Source: Terriglobia bacterium
GTDB lineage: Bacteria; Acidobacteriota; Terriglobia; Acidiferrales; UBA7541
DNA length: 61,003 nucleotides
Assembly: GCA_020073375.1 (NCBI GenBank)
Contig: JAIQFG010000058.1
Span: 1-61,003 of the forward strand
Reading direction: 5' to 3'
Under the pieces are notes generated by a model, which was given only the letters and a program-made list of their open reading frames with translations, was not told where the DNA came from and made no database searches. Shown piece by piece: positions 46,391-57,184 of this stretch; the first letter of the stretch is position 1, and the number at the start of each line of letters is the position of its first letter. Made by a program: the position numbers and the translations under genes.

Positions 46391-47092
46391 TTATTCCGAG
46401 AGATTTTTGGGCGAGCGTTTGTTCAGCACCGCCAGCATGGATTGCGCCGAGGGGGGCACGGCCGCCTTGCCCTCGATCACGATGTCCTTCGCGCCGATCT
46501 CGCTGCCGTAGAGCCGCTTGTTCGCGTCGTTATCCGGGCGCAAAGTCGATCCGGCCAGGGAAATGCCCGCGAACAGGCCGCGCGAGCGCGAGTAGGTGAG
46601 TAACTCCGCGCGCAAGGTCACGTCGGTCGAGGCTTCGGCGGCGCGGCCCTTTGGCCCGGCCGAGGCGGACACGTCCGCGCCCAGCTTCACCTTGCTGCCC
46701 AGCAGGGCGGTGGCGCCGCGCGGATTCATCACCAGGATCACGAAGTCCGTGGCGTTTCCCCCCAACTGAAACCCGACGCTGGCGCCCTCCAGGGCCATCA
46801 TCGAAGGCGCGCCCCACGGGCCGTTGAACGTTTCACCGGTGCGGCAGCTCATTGCGCCGCGGCCGTAACTTCCGCCGACGATGAAGGCGAACTTCAGCGT
46901 GGAGGGAATCACGATGACGCATTCCGCCTTGTCGATTAGATCCTGCGGAATGTCGTCGGGCACGTTGAAGATTTCCTGCAGAACCATCCCGGAGTTTTCC
47001 AGGCGCGATCCTTCCTTCGTATCCGCCCGGACGGCGGAAATCGGCAAGCCGAGCAGGGCGAGCGCAATCAGAGAAGCGATGAATGTTCGCAT
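46391..47092 (-). CDS. Exported SYLF-domain (YSC84-like) lipid-binding protein
   Basis: A 233-residue protein from the ATG at 47092, with AAGGAA about 8 bases upstream. The signal peptide is MRTFIASLIALALLGLPISAVRA. The rest is a SYLF domain: IPQDLIDKAECVIVIPSTLKFAFIVGGSYGRGAMSCR, APSMMALEGASVGFQLGGNATDFVILVMN, KLGADVSASAGPKGR and LLTYSRSRGLFAGISLAGSTLRPD. SYLF proteins bind phosphoinositides in eukaryotes; bacterial ones are exported and unassigned. It heads leftward, away from the secreted-protein cluster that begins just upstream on the plus strand. Confidence 0.88.
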   Translation of the reverse strand: MRTFIASLIALALLGLPISAVRADTKEGSRLENSGMVLQEIFNVPDDIPQDLIDKAECVIVIPSTLKFAFIVGGSYGRGAMSCRTGETFNGPWGAPSMMALEGASVGFQLGGNATDFVILVMNPRGATALLGSKVKLGADVSASAGPKGRAAEASTDVTLRAELLTYSRSRGLFAGISLAGSTLRPDNDANKRLYGSEIGAKDIVIEGKAAVPPSAQSMLAVLNKRSPKNLSE

Positions 47093-47343
47093 GAGAAAGT
47101 TCCTTTTGGCCTGGCCCATTTTGCGGCCGGTCCCTTCGCAATCACGAATGCGGAGACTGGGTTGCCGCACCATGTTCATTTTGCCGTTTTTGGGCGCGAT
47201 TACAAGCTTAACCCCGATGAAATCTTATTCATCGCGGGGCGCGAAGCCGGGAGCGGGCGCTCGGCGGAGTTGCCGTTGAGTGATATGATCCGCCCAGATT
47301 TGCCGGGCAACCGAAAAAGCGCGCGTGGCGCAAGGGGAGAGCG

Positions 47344-47445
47344 ATGCGGCATCGAATGGTCGTGCTGGGACTTTTCGGGATGGCCGCTGCCGGATTCGCG
47401 GGCGGCCTGCTGGTGAGGAAGCCGGTGTATGCGGCGTGGAAGTAG
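47344..47445 (+). CDS. Possible 33-residue membrane or exported peptide
   Basis: A short open frame (MRHRMVVLGLFGMAAAGFAG start, ending VYAAWK) with GGGGAGAGCG directly before its ATG. It has two basic residues and one hydrophobic helix followed by a Lys/Arg stop-transfer-like pair. The good ribosome-binding site and the position just ahead of the secreted cluster support translation, but the length alone cannot exclude chance. Confidence 0.4.
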   Translation: MRHRMVVLGLFGMAAAGFAGGLLVRKPVYAAWK

Positions 47446-47501
47446 GGAGAAAGAGGCGACGATCTAGAACCCCCATGAGGGCTTTCTCAGGGAGGAAATC
47501 C

Positions 47502-48293
47502 ATGATGCGCAAATACGAACGATTCGTCGCGCTCGCGATGGCCCTGGGCATTTCATCGGCCGCAACTGCTCAAACCAAGCCGGCCGCCAAAGTGGCGCCG
47601 AAGGTCTCGGCTCCTGTCCAGGTGCGCGACTTGTCCGGAGTGTGGATGCTCGACCGTCCGCGCCCGAACACGGTGGTCGAGCGGTTCTGGGTGTACCAAC
47701 TAACCGAGGAAGAGCCGCCGATGACGGCGTGGGGCCGGGCGCAGTTTGACGCGACCAAGTCGTCCTTCGGCAAGCGAAGTTATCCGCTGGCGGAAACCAA
47801 CGATCCGATTTTTCACACCTGCACTCCGCCGGGATTTCCGCGGATTTTTCTGCATCCCTATCCCATGCAAATCATGCAGTCGCGCGGCGAGGTGCTGATG
47901 CTTTTCGAGTGGGACTCGATGCGGCATCCGATCTTTACCGATGGGCGCGCGCACGACACGACGCTCGGGCCGCTGTGGATGGGCGATTCGATCGGGCATT
48001 GGGAGGGGGACACGCTGGTTGCGGACACGCTGAATTTCAACACCAAGACTTGGCTCGACCGCATCGGGCACCCGCACAGCGAGCAACTGCACGTGATCGA
48101 GCGCCTCCGGCGCATCAACCACGACCATTTGATCGACGACATCACGATCGACGATCCCAAGGCGTACACGAAACCCTGGACCGCGCATCTGGATTTTCTG
48201 TTGCGGCCCACGTGGACCCTGGCCGAGCAATTCTGCGAGGATCAGGAAACCTTTGACGAGATTGAAAATAATGAGACGAAACCGGCAAAGTAG
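47502..48293 (+). CDS. Secreted HWEGD-family protein, copy 1
   Basis: A 263-residue exported protein with GGAGGAAATCC before its ATGATG. The signal peptide ends near SSAATAQ (about 1-23). The mature part has LSGVWMLDRP near the start, then PPMTAWGRAQFDATK, NDPIFHTCTPPGFPRIFLHPYPMQIMQ, VLMLFEWDSMRHPIFTDGR, SIGHWEGDTLVADT and HPHSEQLHVIERLRRINHDHLIDDITIDDPKAYTKPW. A related copy is at 49261 with the same blocks. The beta-rich pattern is lipocalin-like, but the family has no known function. It starts a run of exported genes in one direction. Confidence 0.8.
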   Translation: MMRKYERFVALAMALGISSAATAQTKPAAKVAPKVSAPVQVRDLSGVWMLDRPRPNTVVERFWVYQLTEEEPPMTAWGRAQFDATKSSFGKRSYPLAETNDPIFHTCTPPGFPRIFLHPYPMQIMQSRGEVLMLFEWDSMRHPIFTDGRAHDTTLGPLWMGDSIGHWEGDTLVADTLNFNTKTWLDRIGHPHSEQLHVIERLRRINHDHLIDDITIDDPKAYTKPWTAHLDFLLRPTWTLAEQFCEDQETFDEIENNETKPAK

Positions 48294-48413
48294 CGGCCTG
48301 GGGATTGACAGAGCTATAATTACGGTGGGATATTTGCCGCAGCCGCTTACCAAACATGATTATCCGGATGCTTGTGTTGTTCACGTGATTTGCGCGCGCA
48401 GGGGGCTGATTCA

Positions 48414-48794
48414 TTGAAAAACCTGGCGTACTGCCTGCTTCCGATCCTGTGCGCGCTGTTTGTGCCGGCTCCGCTGGCGGCGCATCACGGGGAGACCAAT
48501 TACGACACCACGAAAATGGTGACCGTTAAATCAGCGACGGTGACGAATTTCGAGTTCATCAATCCGCACACGCAGATTTATCTTGACGTGAAAAACGAAA
48601 ACGGCGACATCGAGAAATGGACCTGCGAGGCGCGCAGTCCGGCCATGCTGGTGCGCAACGGGGGCTGGGACAAGGCCACGCTTAAGCCCGGCGACGTCAT
48701 CACCGCCATCGGTTTTCAAGCCAGGAACGGATCGAAGATTTTGCGGCTGAAGAAAATTGTCCTGGCGAACGGCAAGGAACTTCCCGATCTGTAG
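48414..48794 (+). CDS. DUF6152 secreted protein, copy 1
   Basis: A 126-residue product with a TTG start after GCAGGGGGCTGATTCA. The signal peptide KNLAYCLLPILCALFVPAPLAA is predicted to be cut just before His24-His25-Gly, so the mature protein would begin HHGETNYDTTK. The rest is DUF6152: MVTVKSATVTNFEFINPHTQIYLDVK, EKWTCEARSPAMLVRNGGWDKATLKPGDVITAIGF and ILRLKKIVLANGKELP. A second copy follows within 32 bases. The family is exported and unassigned; an N-terminal histidine after cleavage is a possible metal site. Confidence 0.8.
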   Translation: MKNLAYCLLPILCALFVPAPLAAHHGETNYDTTKMVTVKSATVTNFEFINPHTQIYLDVKNENGDIEKWTCEARSPAMLVRNGGWDKATLKPGDVITAIGFQARNGSKILRLKKIVLANGKELPDL

Positions 48795-48825
48795 AAAGCC
48801 TAGATTGCATCCGCGAGGGTGTCGC

Positions 48826-49221
48826 ATGAACTCCAAGCTGGCTGGTTTGATTGTGCTGATCGTGAGCCTGGCTGCCGTTCCCGTTCCGCTATCGGCGCAC
48901 CATGGCAATTCCGCCTACGACGAGGAACACCAGATCGACGTCAGCGGAACTGTGACCGAATTCGTGTGGTCCAATCCGCATTGTCAGGTGTACATGGACG
49001 TAAAGGACAGCCAGGGAAAAGTGGTCAATTGGTCGATTGAAACGCAGAGCCCGGGCATACTGCGGCGCAACACTTGGACCAAGACGACCCTCAAGCCCGG
49101 AGATCAAATCACCGTGACAGTCGCCCCGGCCAAGAACGGCGCGCCGGTGGGGTTTTCCGGAAACAAGCTTGGCAAAGTGGTGTTCAGCGACGGGCGCGTG
49201 CTAAAGATGGACGTGCGATAG
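48826..49221 (+). CDS. DUF6152 secreted protein, copy 2
   Basis: A 131-residue paralogue of the preceding gene. The signal peptide MNSKLAGLIVLIVSLAAVPVPLSA again ends exactly before His25-His26-Gly, giving a mature start HHGNSAYDEEHQ. The body aligns with copy 1: VSGTVTEFVWSNPHCQVYMDVKDSQGKVVNWSIETQ, RRNTWTKTTLKPGDQITVTVA and GKVVFSDGRVLKMD. The shared NPH motif (SNPHCQVYMD here, NPHTQIYLD in copy 1) is also conserved, so His residues are available for metal binding. Function unknown. Confidence 0.82.
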   Translation: MNSKLAGLIVLIVSLAAVPVPLSAHHGNSAYDEEHQIDVSGTVTEFVWSNPHCQVYMDVKDSQGKVVNWSIETQSPGILRRNTWTKTTLKPGDQITVTVAPAKNGAPVGFSGNKLGKVVFSDGRVLKMDVR

Positions 49222-49260
49222 CCGCCCCGCGATTTGCACAGAGCGAAACGGAGGGACCAG

Positions 49261-50073
49261 GTGCGAAGCAGGCCATTGCGTTTGCCGACGATTGGGATCG
49301 CCGCTATTGCAGCCGCAATCGCATGGTCGCCCGCGGCGCCCGCCCAGCAATCTCCTCAACCGGCCGCGTCCAAATCGCCCGCATCCAAGGCGGCTCCGGC
49401 GCCCGCTCCGAAGCGCGACCTAACCGGCGTGTGGCAATTGAAGGGCACCGGAAGCGCCGAAAGCGCTGTTCCCGAGGCAGACATGCCTCCCATGACTCCC
49501 TGGGCGAAAGTCCGGTACGACGCCGAGAAGCCGGGATACGGAACGCGAGCCGGGTCGGACGGCAACGATCCTATCTTGCAGTGCGACCCGATCGGGTTTC
49601 CGCGCATCATGTACATGCCCTTGCCCATGGAGTTCATCCAGGTGCCAGGCCGAGTGGTGCAGTTCTTCGAGCGCGAACACGAATACCGCACAATCTGGAC
49701 GGACGGGCGCTCATTGCCCCAGGATCCCGACCCGACCTGGTTCGGGTACGCCGTTGGCCATTGGGAGGGCGACGACACGCTGGTCGTGGAATCCGCGGGC
49801 TACAACGACAGGACGTGGCTGGCCCCCACCGGATTCCCGCACAGCGAGGACATGCACATCAGCGAGCGCATACGCCGCGTGGACTCCGACACCATCCAGT
49901 ATCAGATCACCATCACCGACCCGAAGTCCTACACTCGGCCCGCCGTGGGCCCGCAGAGGATTTATCAGCGCAGGCCCGGCGCAGAACTGGGCGAGCTGCC
50001 CTGCGTCTGGTCGGAAGAAAATTCTTTTGCAAAAAGAATCCGGGAACCTGCCGCCGGCAAGCCCGCGAAATGA
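49261..50073 (+). CDS. Secreted HWEGD-family protein, copy 2
   Basis: A 270-residue paralogue of the gene at 47502, with a GTG start after GGAGGGACCAG. The signal peptide spans RSRPLRLPTIGIAAIAAAIAWSPAAPAQQ; an Ala/Pro/Lys linker follows. Shared blocks are LTGVWQLKG, PPMTPWAKVRYDAEKPGYG, NDPILQCDPIGFPRIMYMPLPMEFIQ, VVQFFEREHEYRTIWTDGR, AVGHWEGDDTLVVES and FPHSEDMHISERIRRVDSD. It sits directly after the two DUF6152 genes and is 43 bases ahead of the cytochrome fusion gene, in the same direction, which supports one operon. Confidence 0.8.
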   Translation: MRSRPLRLPTIGIAAIAAAIAWSPAAPAQQSPQPAASKSPASKAAPAPAPKRDLTGVWQLKGTGSAESAVPEADMPPMTPWAKVRYDAEKPGYGTRAGSDGNDPILQCDPIGFPRIMYMPLPMEFIQVPGRVVQFFEREHEYRTIWTDGRSLPQDPDPTWFGYAVGHWEGDDTLVVESAGYNDRTWLAPTGFPHSEDMHISERIRRVDSDTIQYQITITDPKSYTRPAVGPQRIYQRRPGAELGELPCVWSEENSFAKRIREPAAGKPAK

Positions 50074-50116
50074 GCGGCATTCACGTACGAATTGAGAGCC
50101 ACAAAGGAGAACGGGA

Positions 50117-51772
50117 ATGAATTGGAAACCCATGCGTCCGGCGATGAAGATGATCTTCGCGTGCGCGTTGCTATTTTTCATGGGCCGCATGGCCCGGGCC
50201 GCGGAAAGCAGTTCCACCATTGAAGGAGTGGTGCAGGACGCGTCGGGGAAGCCCGTCGCGGGGGCGTTCGTCAAGCTGAAGAACAACGAGCGCCATCTGG
50301 AATTCATGGTGATCAGCCAGGCGCAGGGCCGCTACACGGCCGGCAATCTTCCCGCGGGCCAATACGTGGTGCAGGGCGTGGGCGGCGGATATCAGAGCAA
50401 GGCTTCCGCGCCGGTCACGGTGGCCGAGGGCAAATCCAGCAAGCTGGACGTGTCGCTTGCCGAAAGGCAGGGCGTGGCGCTGCCGCGCGCGTGGCCGATG
50501 AAGACGCCCGAAGCGCTGATGGTCATGGTGTCGAAGGATTTGCCGGAAGGTGACGGCAAAAAACTGGTCGCTGCGCGCTGCACCACCTGCCATGACACGA
50601 AGATGTTCGTCGGCTTTCACATGCCGCGCGATCGCTGGACGTTCACCGTCCGCAGGATGCGCGGACGCATGGTGGCCGCGCACATCCGCGACCTGACCGA
50701 GGACGAAGGCAAGCTCGCGATCGATTATCTTTCCTCCAATTTCGGGCCGGTGCGCCAAGCGGACCTGAATAGCCGGCTGCCCCGCACGTTGCTCGAAGGC
50801 AAAGCGCTGCATTACCGTGCCGTGCAATACGACATTTCCGATAGCGATGTGGGCGCCGAGCCCCATGACGTGGCCGTCGATCCGCGCGGCAACGGTTGGG
50901 TCAGCGAGCGGACCGGGAAGCTCGGCCGCCTGGATGCGAAAACCCTGGAATTCACGGAAGTTCCGATTCCTCCCGGCCCTGCTCCGGCCAACGGCCAGGT
51001 GCTGGGGAATTTGCAGATCGATGCGAAGGGCCAGTTGTGGGTTCCGGACGGACCCAATTACCGCTGGCTGGAATATGACATCAACGCGGGCAAATTCGCG
51101 GTTTACGACTGGCCCAAGGATGTGCGCGCCGATGCCGGCGGCAATTCCATGGTCATTCATCCCAACGGGCAAATCTGGGAGACCGGCGCGAACCAGGCGC
51201 GCATGCTCAACACGGCGACCAAGGAATTCAAGTTCTATGACACGCCTTCCTATCTGGCGACGCAGAAGGCAACGGGCGCTTACGGCATCACGGTGGCCGG
51301 CGACGGTTCGGTGTGGTGGGCCGAGGATGCGGCCGACCGCATGGCCAGAGTCGATCCGGTCACAGGAAAGGTCGAGGAATTTAAGATTCCTTTCGACGGC
51401 CTGGCCTATCCGCGCCGCATGAGCCACGACGCGCGCGGCGACGTCTGGGTGGGTCTGTGGAACGCGGGACTGCTGATGAAGGTCGATTACGAAACCAAGC
51501 AGATGGCATTCTTCGCGCCGCCGACCGAAACCAACGGCGCCTATTCGGTGACCGTCGACCGGAAAAATAATCTGATCTGGGTAAGCGAGCAGCAGGCCGA
51601 CAAGATCGCCCGCTACAATCCGAAGACCGGGGAATGGGTGGAGTTCCCGCTGCCCGATTCCGAGTCCGACCCGAGAAGAATCGAGATCGATCCCAATAAT
51701 CCCAACCGAATCTGGTGGAGCGGGAATCTTTCGGGATACATGGGATTCATCGAGGTCCTGAGCGGGAATTAA
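50117..51772 (+). CDS. Exported fusion: carboxypeptidase-regulatory domain, c-type heme motif, Vgb-like beta-propeller
   Basis: A 551-residue protein. The signal peptide MKMIFACALLFFMGRMARAAE (from about residue 10) is followed by a CarboxypepD_reg domain (IEGVVQDASGKPVAGAFVKLKN to DVSLAERQGV, about 33-120). A small helical domain carries one heme-binding motif C155-TT-C158-H159. From about 235 a propeller resembling virginiamycin B lyase begins: DVAVDPRGNGWVSERTGKLGRLD, GNLQIDAKGQLWVPDGPNYRW, YGITVAGDGSVWWAEDAADRMARVD, ARGDVWVGLWNAGLLMKVD and NNLIWVSEQQADKIARYNP. Such propellers bind rather than cut their ligand unless lyase residues are present. The protein is probably periplasmic and redox-active. 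Confidence 0.85.
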   Translation: MNWKPMRPAMKMIFACALLFFMGRMARAAESSSTIEGVVQDASGKPVAGAFVKLKNNERHLEFMVISQAQGRYTAGNLPAGQYVVQGVGGGYQSKASAPVTVAEGKSSKLDVSLAERQGVALPRAWPMKTPEALMVMVSKDLPEGDGKKLVAARCTTCHDTKMFVGFHMPRDRWTFTVRRMRGRMVAAHIRDLTEDEGKLAIDYLSSNFGPVRQADLNSRLPRTLLEGKALHYRAVQYDISDSDVGAEPHDVAVDPRGNGWVSERTGKLGRLDAKTLEFTEVPIPPGPAPANGQVLGNLQIDAKGQLWVPDGPNYRWLEYDINAGKFAVYDWPKDVRADAGGNSMVIHPNGQIWETGANQARMLNTATKEFKFYDTPSYLATQKATGAYGITVAGDGSVWWAEDAADRMARVDPVTGKVEEFKIPFDGLAYPRRMSHDARGDVWVGLWNAGLLMKVDYETKQMAFFAPPTETNGAYSVTVDRKNNLIWVSEQQADKIARYNPKTGEWVEFPLPDSESDPRRIEIDPNNPNRIWWSGNLSGYMGFIEVLSGN

Positions 51773-51925
51773 TCGATCTCGCGCGAGATGCCGCCATCGC
51801 CGCTGGATGGAAAATTCCGTCCAGAAAAATGAGCGTCCGTCGCAATTCAACGATATATTTTCATGGTGGGGGAGGGTGTCTCCGGCATACTTTTTTCACA
51901 CAGCGCATTCGGAGGGAAAGTTGAC

Positions 51926-52474
51926 ATGGGGAACAAGGGGTTACGGTTTTTGCTGGCGGTTGGCGTTCTGGGCGGGCTTGCCATCGGCATTTCTGGTGTC
52001 CGACCCAGCCGCGCGGATGACGATCTTTCCGCCAGCCTGATCGGTTCGTGGAGAGGCACGCGGCATGCCCAAGGGACGACCGCTGTGCGTCATAATCTTC
52101 TGTCTTTCATGCCCGGCGGAGCGGTGATTGAGGCTGGGCAGTCCGTGTATGCGACCGGGGCGCCTTTTGGCAATGGAACATTTCTGGAAACCACGTTTAT
52201 TGGAACCTGGGTGAGCGAAGGGCACGGCAATTTCGTGGCGCACCTGATCTCAAATATCCAGGAGGCGCCCGCGGCCAAGGGGGCGCCTCTGGGAACCGAA
52301 AATTTAACGATCCGATTCCACATGGAGAACGGGAAGAACGGCAAGGAATTAAAGGGAACCATGGAAGGCATTTACCTGGACACGGAAGGAAACACGCTGG
52401 CGCAATTGCCCGCCGGATTGACCTGGGACGCGGCCCCGCTGACGCTCACCTCGAACGGGTATAACGAAAAGTAG
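51926..52474 (+). CDS. Secreted protein of unknown function
   Basis: A 182-residue protein starting at the ATG 51926, preceded by GGAGGGAAAGTTGAC. Its signal peptide is LRFLLAVGVLGGLAIGISGV, cut near SRADDD. The mature part reads LIGSWRGTRHA, LLSFMPGGAVIEAGQSVYATG, FLETTFIGTWVSEGHGNFVAHLIS, LTIRFHMENGKNGKELKGTMEGIYLDTEG, a lipocalin- or SnoaL-like barrel pattern. The stop codon TAG is itself part of the GTAG foot of a palindromic repeat. It follows the cytochrome fusion by about 150 bases in the same direction. Confidence 0.7.
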   Translation: MGNKGLRFLLAVGVLGGLAIGISGVRPSRADDDLSASLIGSWRGTRHAQGTTAVRHNLLSFMPGGAVIEAGQSVYATGAPFGNGTFLETTFIGTWVSEGHGNFVAHLISNIQEAPAAKGAPLGTENLTIRFHMENGKNGKELKGTMEGIYLDTEGNTLAQLPAGLTWDAAPLTLTSNGYNEK

Positions 52475-52546
52475 GACATGCTTCAGGCTGTTGGGTTCCG
52501 GTTCATTCGAAGAAAATCGAAAGCGACAGGCTGAAGCCTGTCCTAA
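52471..52546. repeat. Decayed REPIN-like palindrome pair overlapping a stop codon
   Basis: Left arm GTAGGACATGCTTCAGGCTG(TT) has several changes against GTAGGACAGGCTTCAGCCTG; right arm GACAGGCTGAAGCCTGTCCTAA is intact except its last foot base. The GTAG foot overlaps the TAG stop of the preceding gene. Confidence 0.75.
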
Positions 52547-52606
52547 CTAAAGGCGCAAACTTTCGACGCGAAAATCGAACTCGGATTGGGGTATACTTTG
52601 AAACCT

Positions 52607-53125
52607 ATGCGACTACATAACACCATGGCAATCACTGTGGCACTCGCATTTTCACTGGCCATTTCCGCGTCCGCGCAAACGGTCAAGGTGCAACTCAACA
52701 ACGCCCAGGGACAGAGCGTGGGCACGGCCGAACTTTCTCCGGCCGCGCAAGGCGTGAACATTAAACTCAACCTGATGAATCTTCCGGCGGGCGAGCACGC
52801 CATTCACGTGCATGCTGCGGCCAAGTGCGAAGGGCCGGGTTTCACGACGGCCGGGGGGCACTTTAATCCGGACATGAAGCATCATGGGTTGCAGAATCCG
52901 GACGGCCCGCACGCGGGCGACATGCCGAATTTCACGGTGGCCGCGGACGGAACGGCGAAAGCCACGGTGGTCGCGCCCGGCGTGACGATGGGCGACGACG
53001 CGCACTCGATCTTCAGCAACGGCGGCACGGCGCTGGTGATTCACGAAAAAGCGGATGACATGAAGAGCGATCCGGCCGGCAACGCGGGCGCGCGCATCGC
53101 CTGCGGCACGATCACAAAAATGTAG
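52607..53125 (+). CDS. sodC: Exported Cu/Zn superoxide dismutase
   Basis: A 172-residue periplasmic enzyme that converts superoxide to H2O2 and O2. After the signal peptide (NTMAITVALAFSLAISASA) the metal ligands are all present: His67 and His69 (AIHVHA), bridging His85 (GGHFNP), His93, His102 and Asp105 (PHAGDMPN), and His146 (LVIHE). The Cys74-Cys166 disulfide and the substrate-guiding Arg163 (NAGARIACG) are also there. A start at the second Met (7) is possible. It is the last gene of the exported run, 130 bases after the palindromic repeat. Confidence 0.94.
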   Translation: MRLHNTMAITVALAFSLAISASAQTVKVQLNNAQGQSVGTAELSPAAQGVNIKLNLMNLPAGEHAIHVHAAAKCEGPGFTTAGGHFNPDMKHHGLQNPDGPHAGDMPNFTVAADGTAKATVVAPGVTMGDDAHSIFSNGGTALVIHEKADDMKSDPAGNAGARIACGTITKM

Positions 53126-53226
53126 GAATTTGCCGGGTTTTTGAATGGTTTTGACGGCGCCGCGGGGCCTGGCGCCCGGCGGCGCCGGGAAATTCACAGA
53201 ATAATCACAATCGAGAAAAGCAGGAC

Positions 53227-53254
53227 TTGACGAAAGAAAGGTTTCTGCTATACT
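53227..53254 (+). promoter_or_regulatory. rRNA promoter
   Basis: TTGACG and TATACT are separated by 16 bases, about 530 bases before the 23S 5' end. It lies in a gene-free stretch after sodC and faces the rRNA genes. Confidence 0.75.
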
Positions 53255-53408
53255 CTCGATTCGTCTGGCGAATAGCAGTTCGGCATTTGTTAGCGTCAGG
53301 GGCGTTCGGAGTTTCGGTAGACCTGTCAAAGTGAGGTCAATTACGAACTCAGGATAGCAATCAGTCGAGCATCGCGCGAACCCGTCCGGGTATATCTGGA
53401 CGGCTTGG

Positions 53409-53433
53409 CCCGGCGCTCGACGCCGGGTTTTTT
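53409..53433 (+). terminator. Intrinsic terminator inside the rRNA leader
   Basis: CCCGGCG-ctcga-CGCCGGG followed by TTTTTT. It is preceded closely by a second stem CCGTCC/GGACGG. It stands between the rRNA promoter and the boxA-like element, so it would end transcripts unless it is bypassed. Confidence 0.8.
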
Positions 53434-53513
53434 ATTGTTCCGCACCCTTTGAGAATGAAGGCGAGCGGAGGTCTCACCGGGAGTGAGATCGTCTGGACGA
53501 TCCAGGCACAAGG

Positions 53514-53525
53514 ATCTTTGACAAC
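53514..53525 (+). promoter_or_regulatory. boxA-like antitermination element
   Basis: ATCTTTGACAAC matches the CTCTTTGAcaA type of boxA that precedes 23S genes and recruits Nus factors. It is about 260 bases before the 23S start. Confidence 0.55.
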
Positions 53526-53747
53526 TGAATAGGCTGGCATTTTGTATCGCGCAGTGGATTCGCACGAATCCAAGGCGTGATGCGAAATCTGCAAATTCTG
53601 CTCGAGTTGAGCAAATTGTGGAAAGGCGAGCTTGCTCGACATCTGATTTTTCCGTTCTGCAAGAAACGGAAAAATTCTTTCGCTCCCGTGAAAGCGGGGG
53701 CTCTGGATGAGCATTCCGATCCGAAGTGGGATCCGCAAGGATTTCAT

Positions 53748-56787
<3,040 letters not shown>

Positions 56788-56959
56788 AAAGATTTCCTTT
56801 GGAAGAATGCGACGGACTCAAAGATTGTTCATGATCGAGACGAATTTGCAGAAAACCCAAGTAACAAAAGCCTATTCAGTTGCAAAGCTTGAAAGAGCGG
56901 GAGTTGGACGTTTGCTTTACAGCAAATTTCCAGCTCCCCCTTTCATACGACATTGACTT

Positions 56960-57078
<119 letters not shown>

Positions 57079-57110
57079 TATTTTTCGCCCCGTGAGGGGG
57101 CACAAAGAAC

Positions 57111-57154
57111 AAACGGCTCGTTCCGACTACGTCGGGGCGGGCCGTTTTTGTTTG
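57111..57154 (+). terminator. Rho-independent terminator of the rRNA unit
   Basis: AAACGGCTCGTTCCGAC and GTCGGGGCGGGCCGTTTTT form a long stem with a T run, about 35 bases after 5S. A smaller GCCCC/GGGGC hairpin precedes it. The tail lies just ahead of the convergent monooxygenase stop. Confidence 0.85.
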
Positions 57155-57184
57155 TGGACAGTTGTTACCGAGGGGAGTCCGGGA

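Noticed and set aside
46286..46603. Plus-strand frame over the end of the SYLF gene
   Set aside because: It overlaps a convincing exported gene on the other strand and has Arg/Gln-rich shadow composition.
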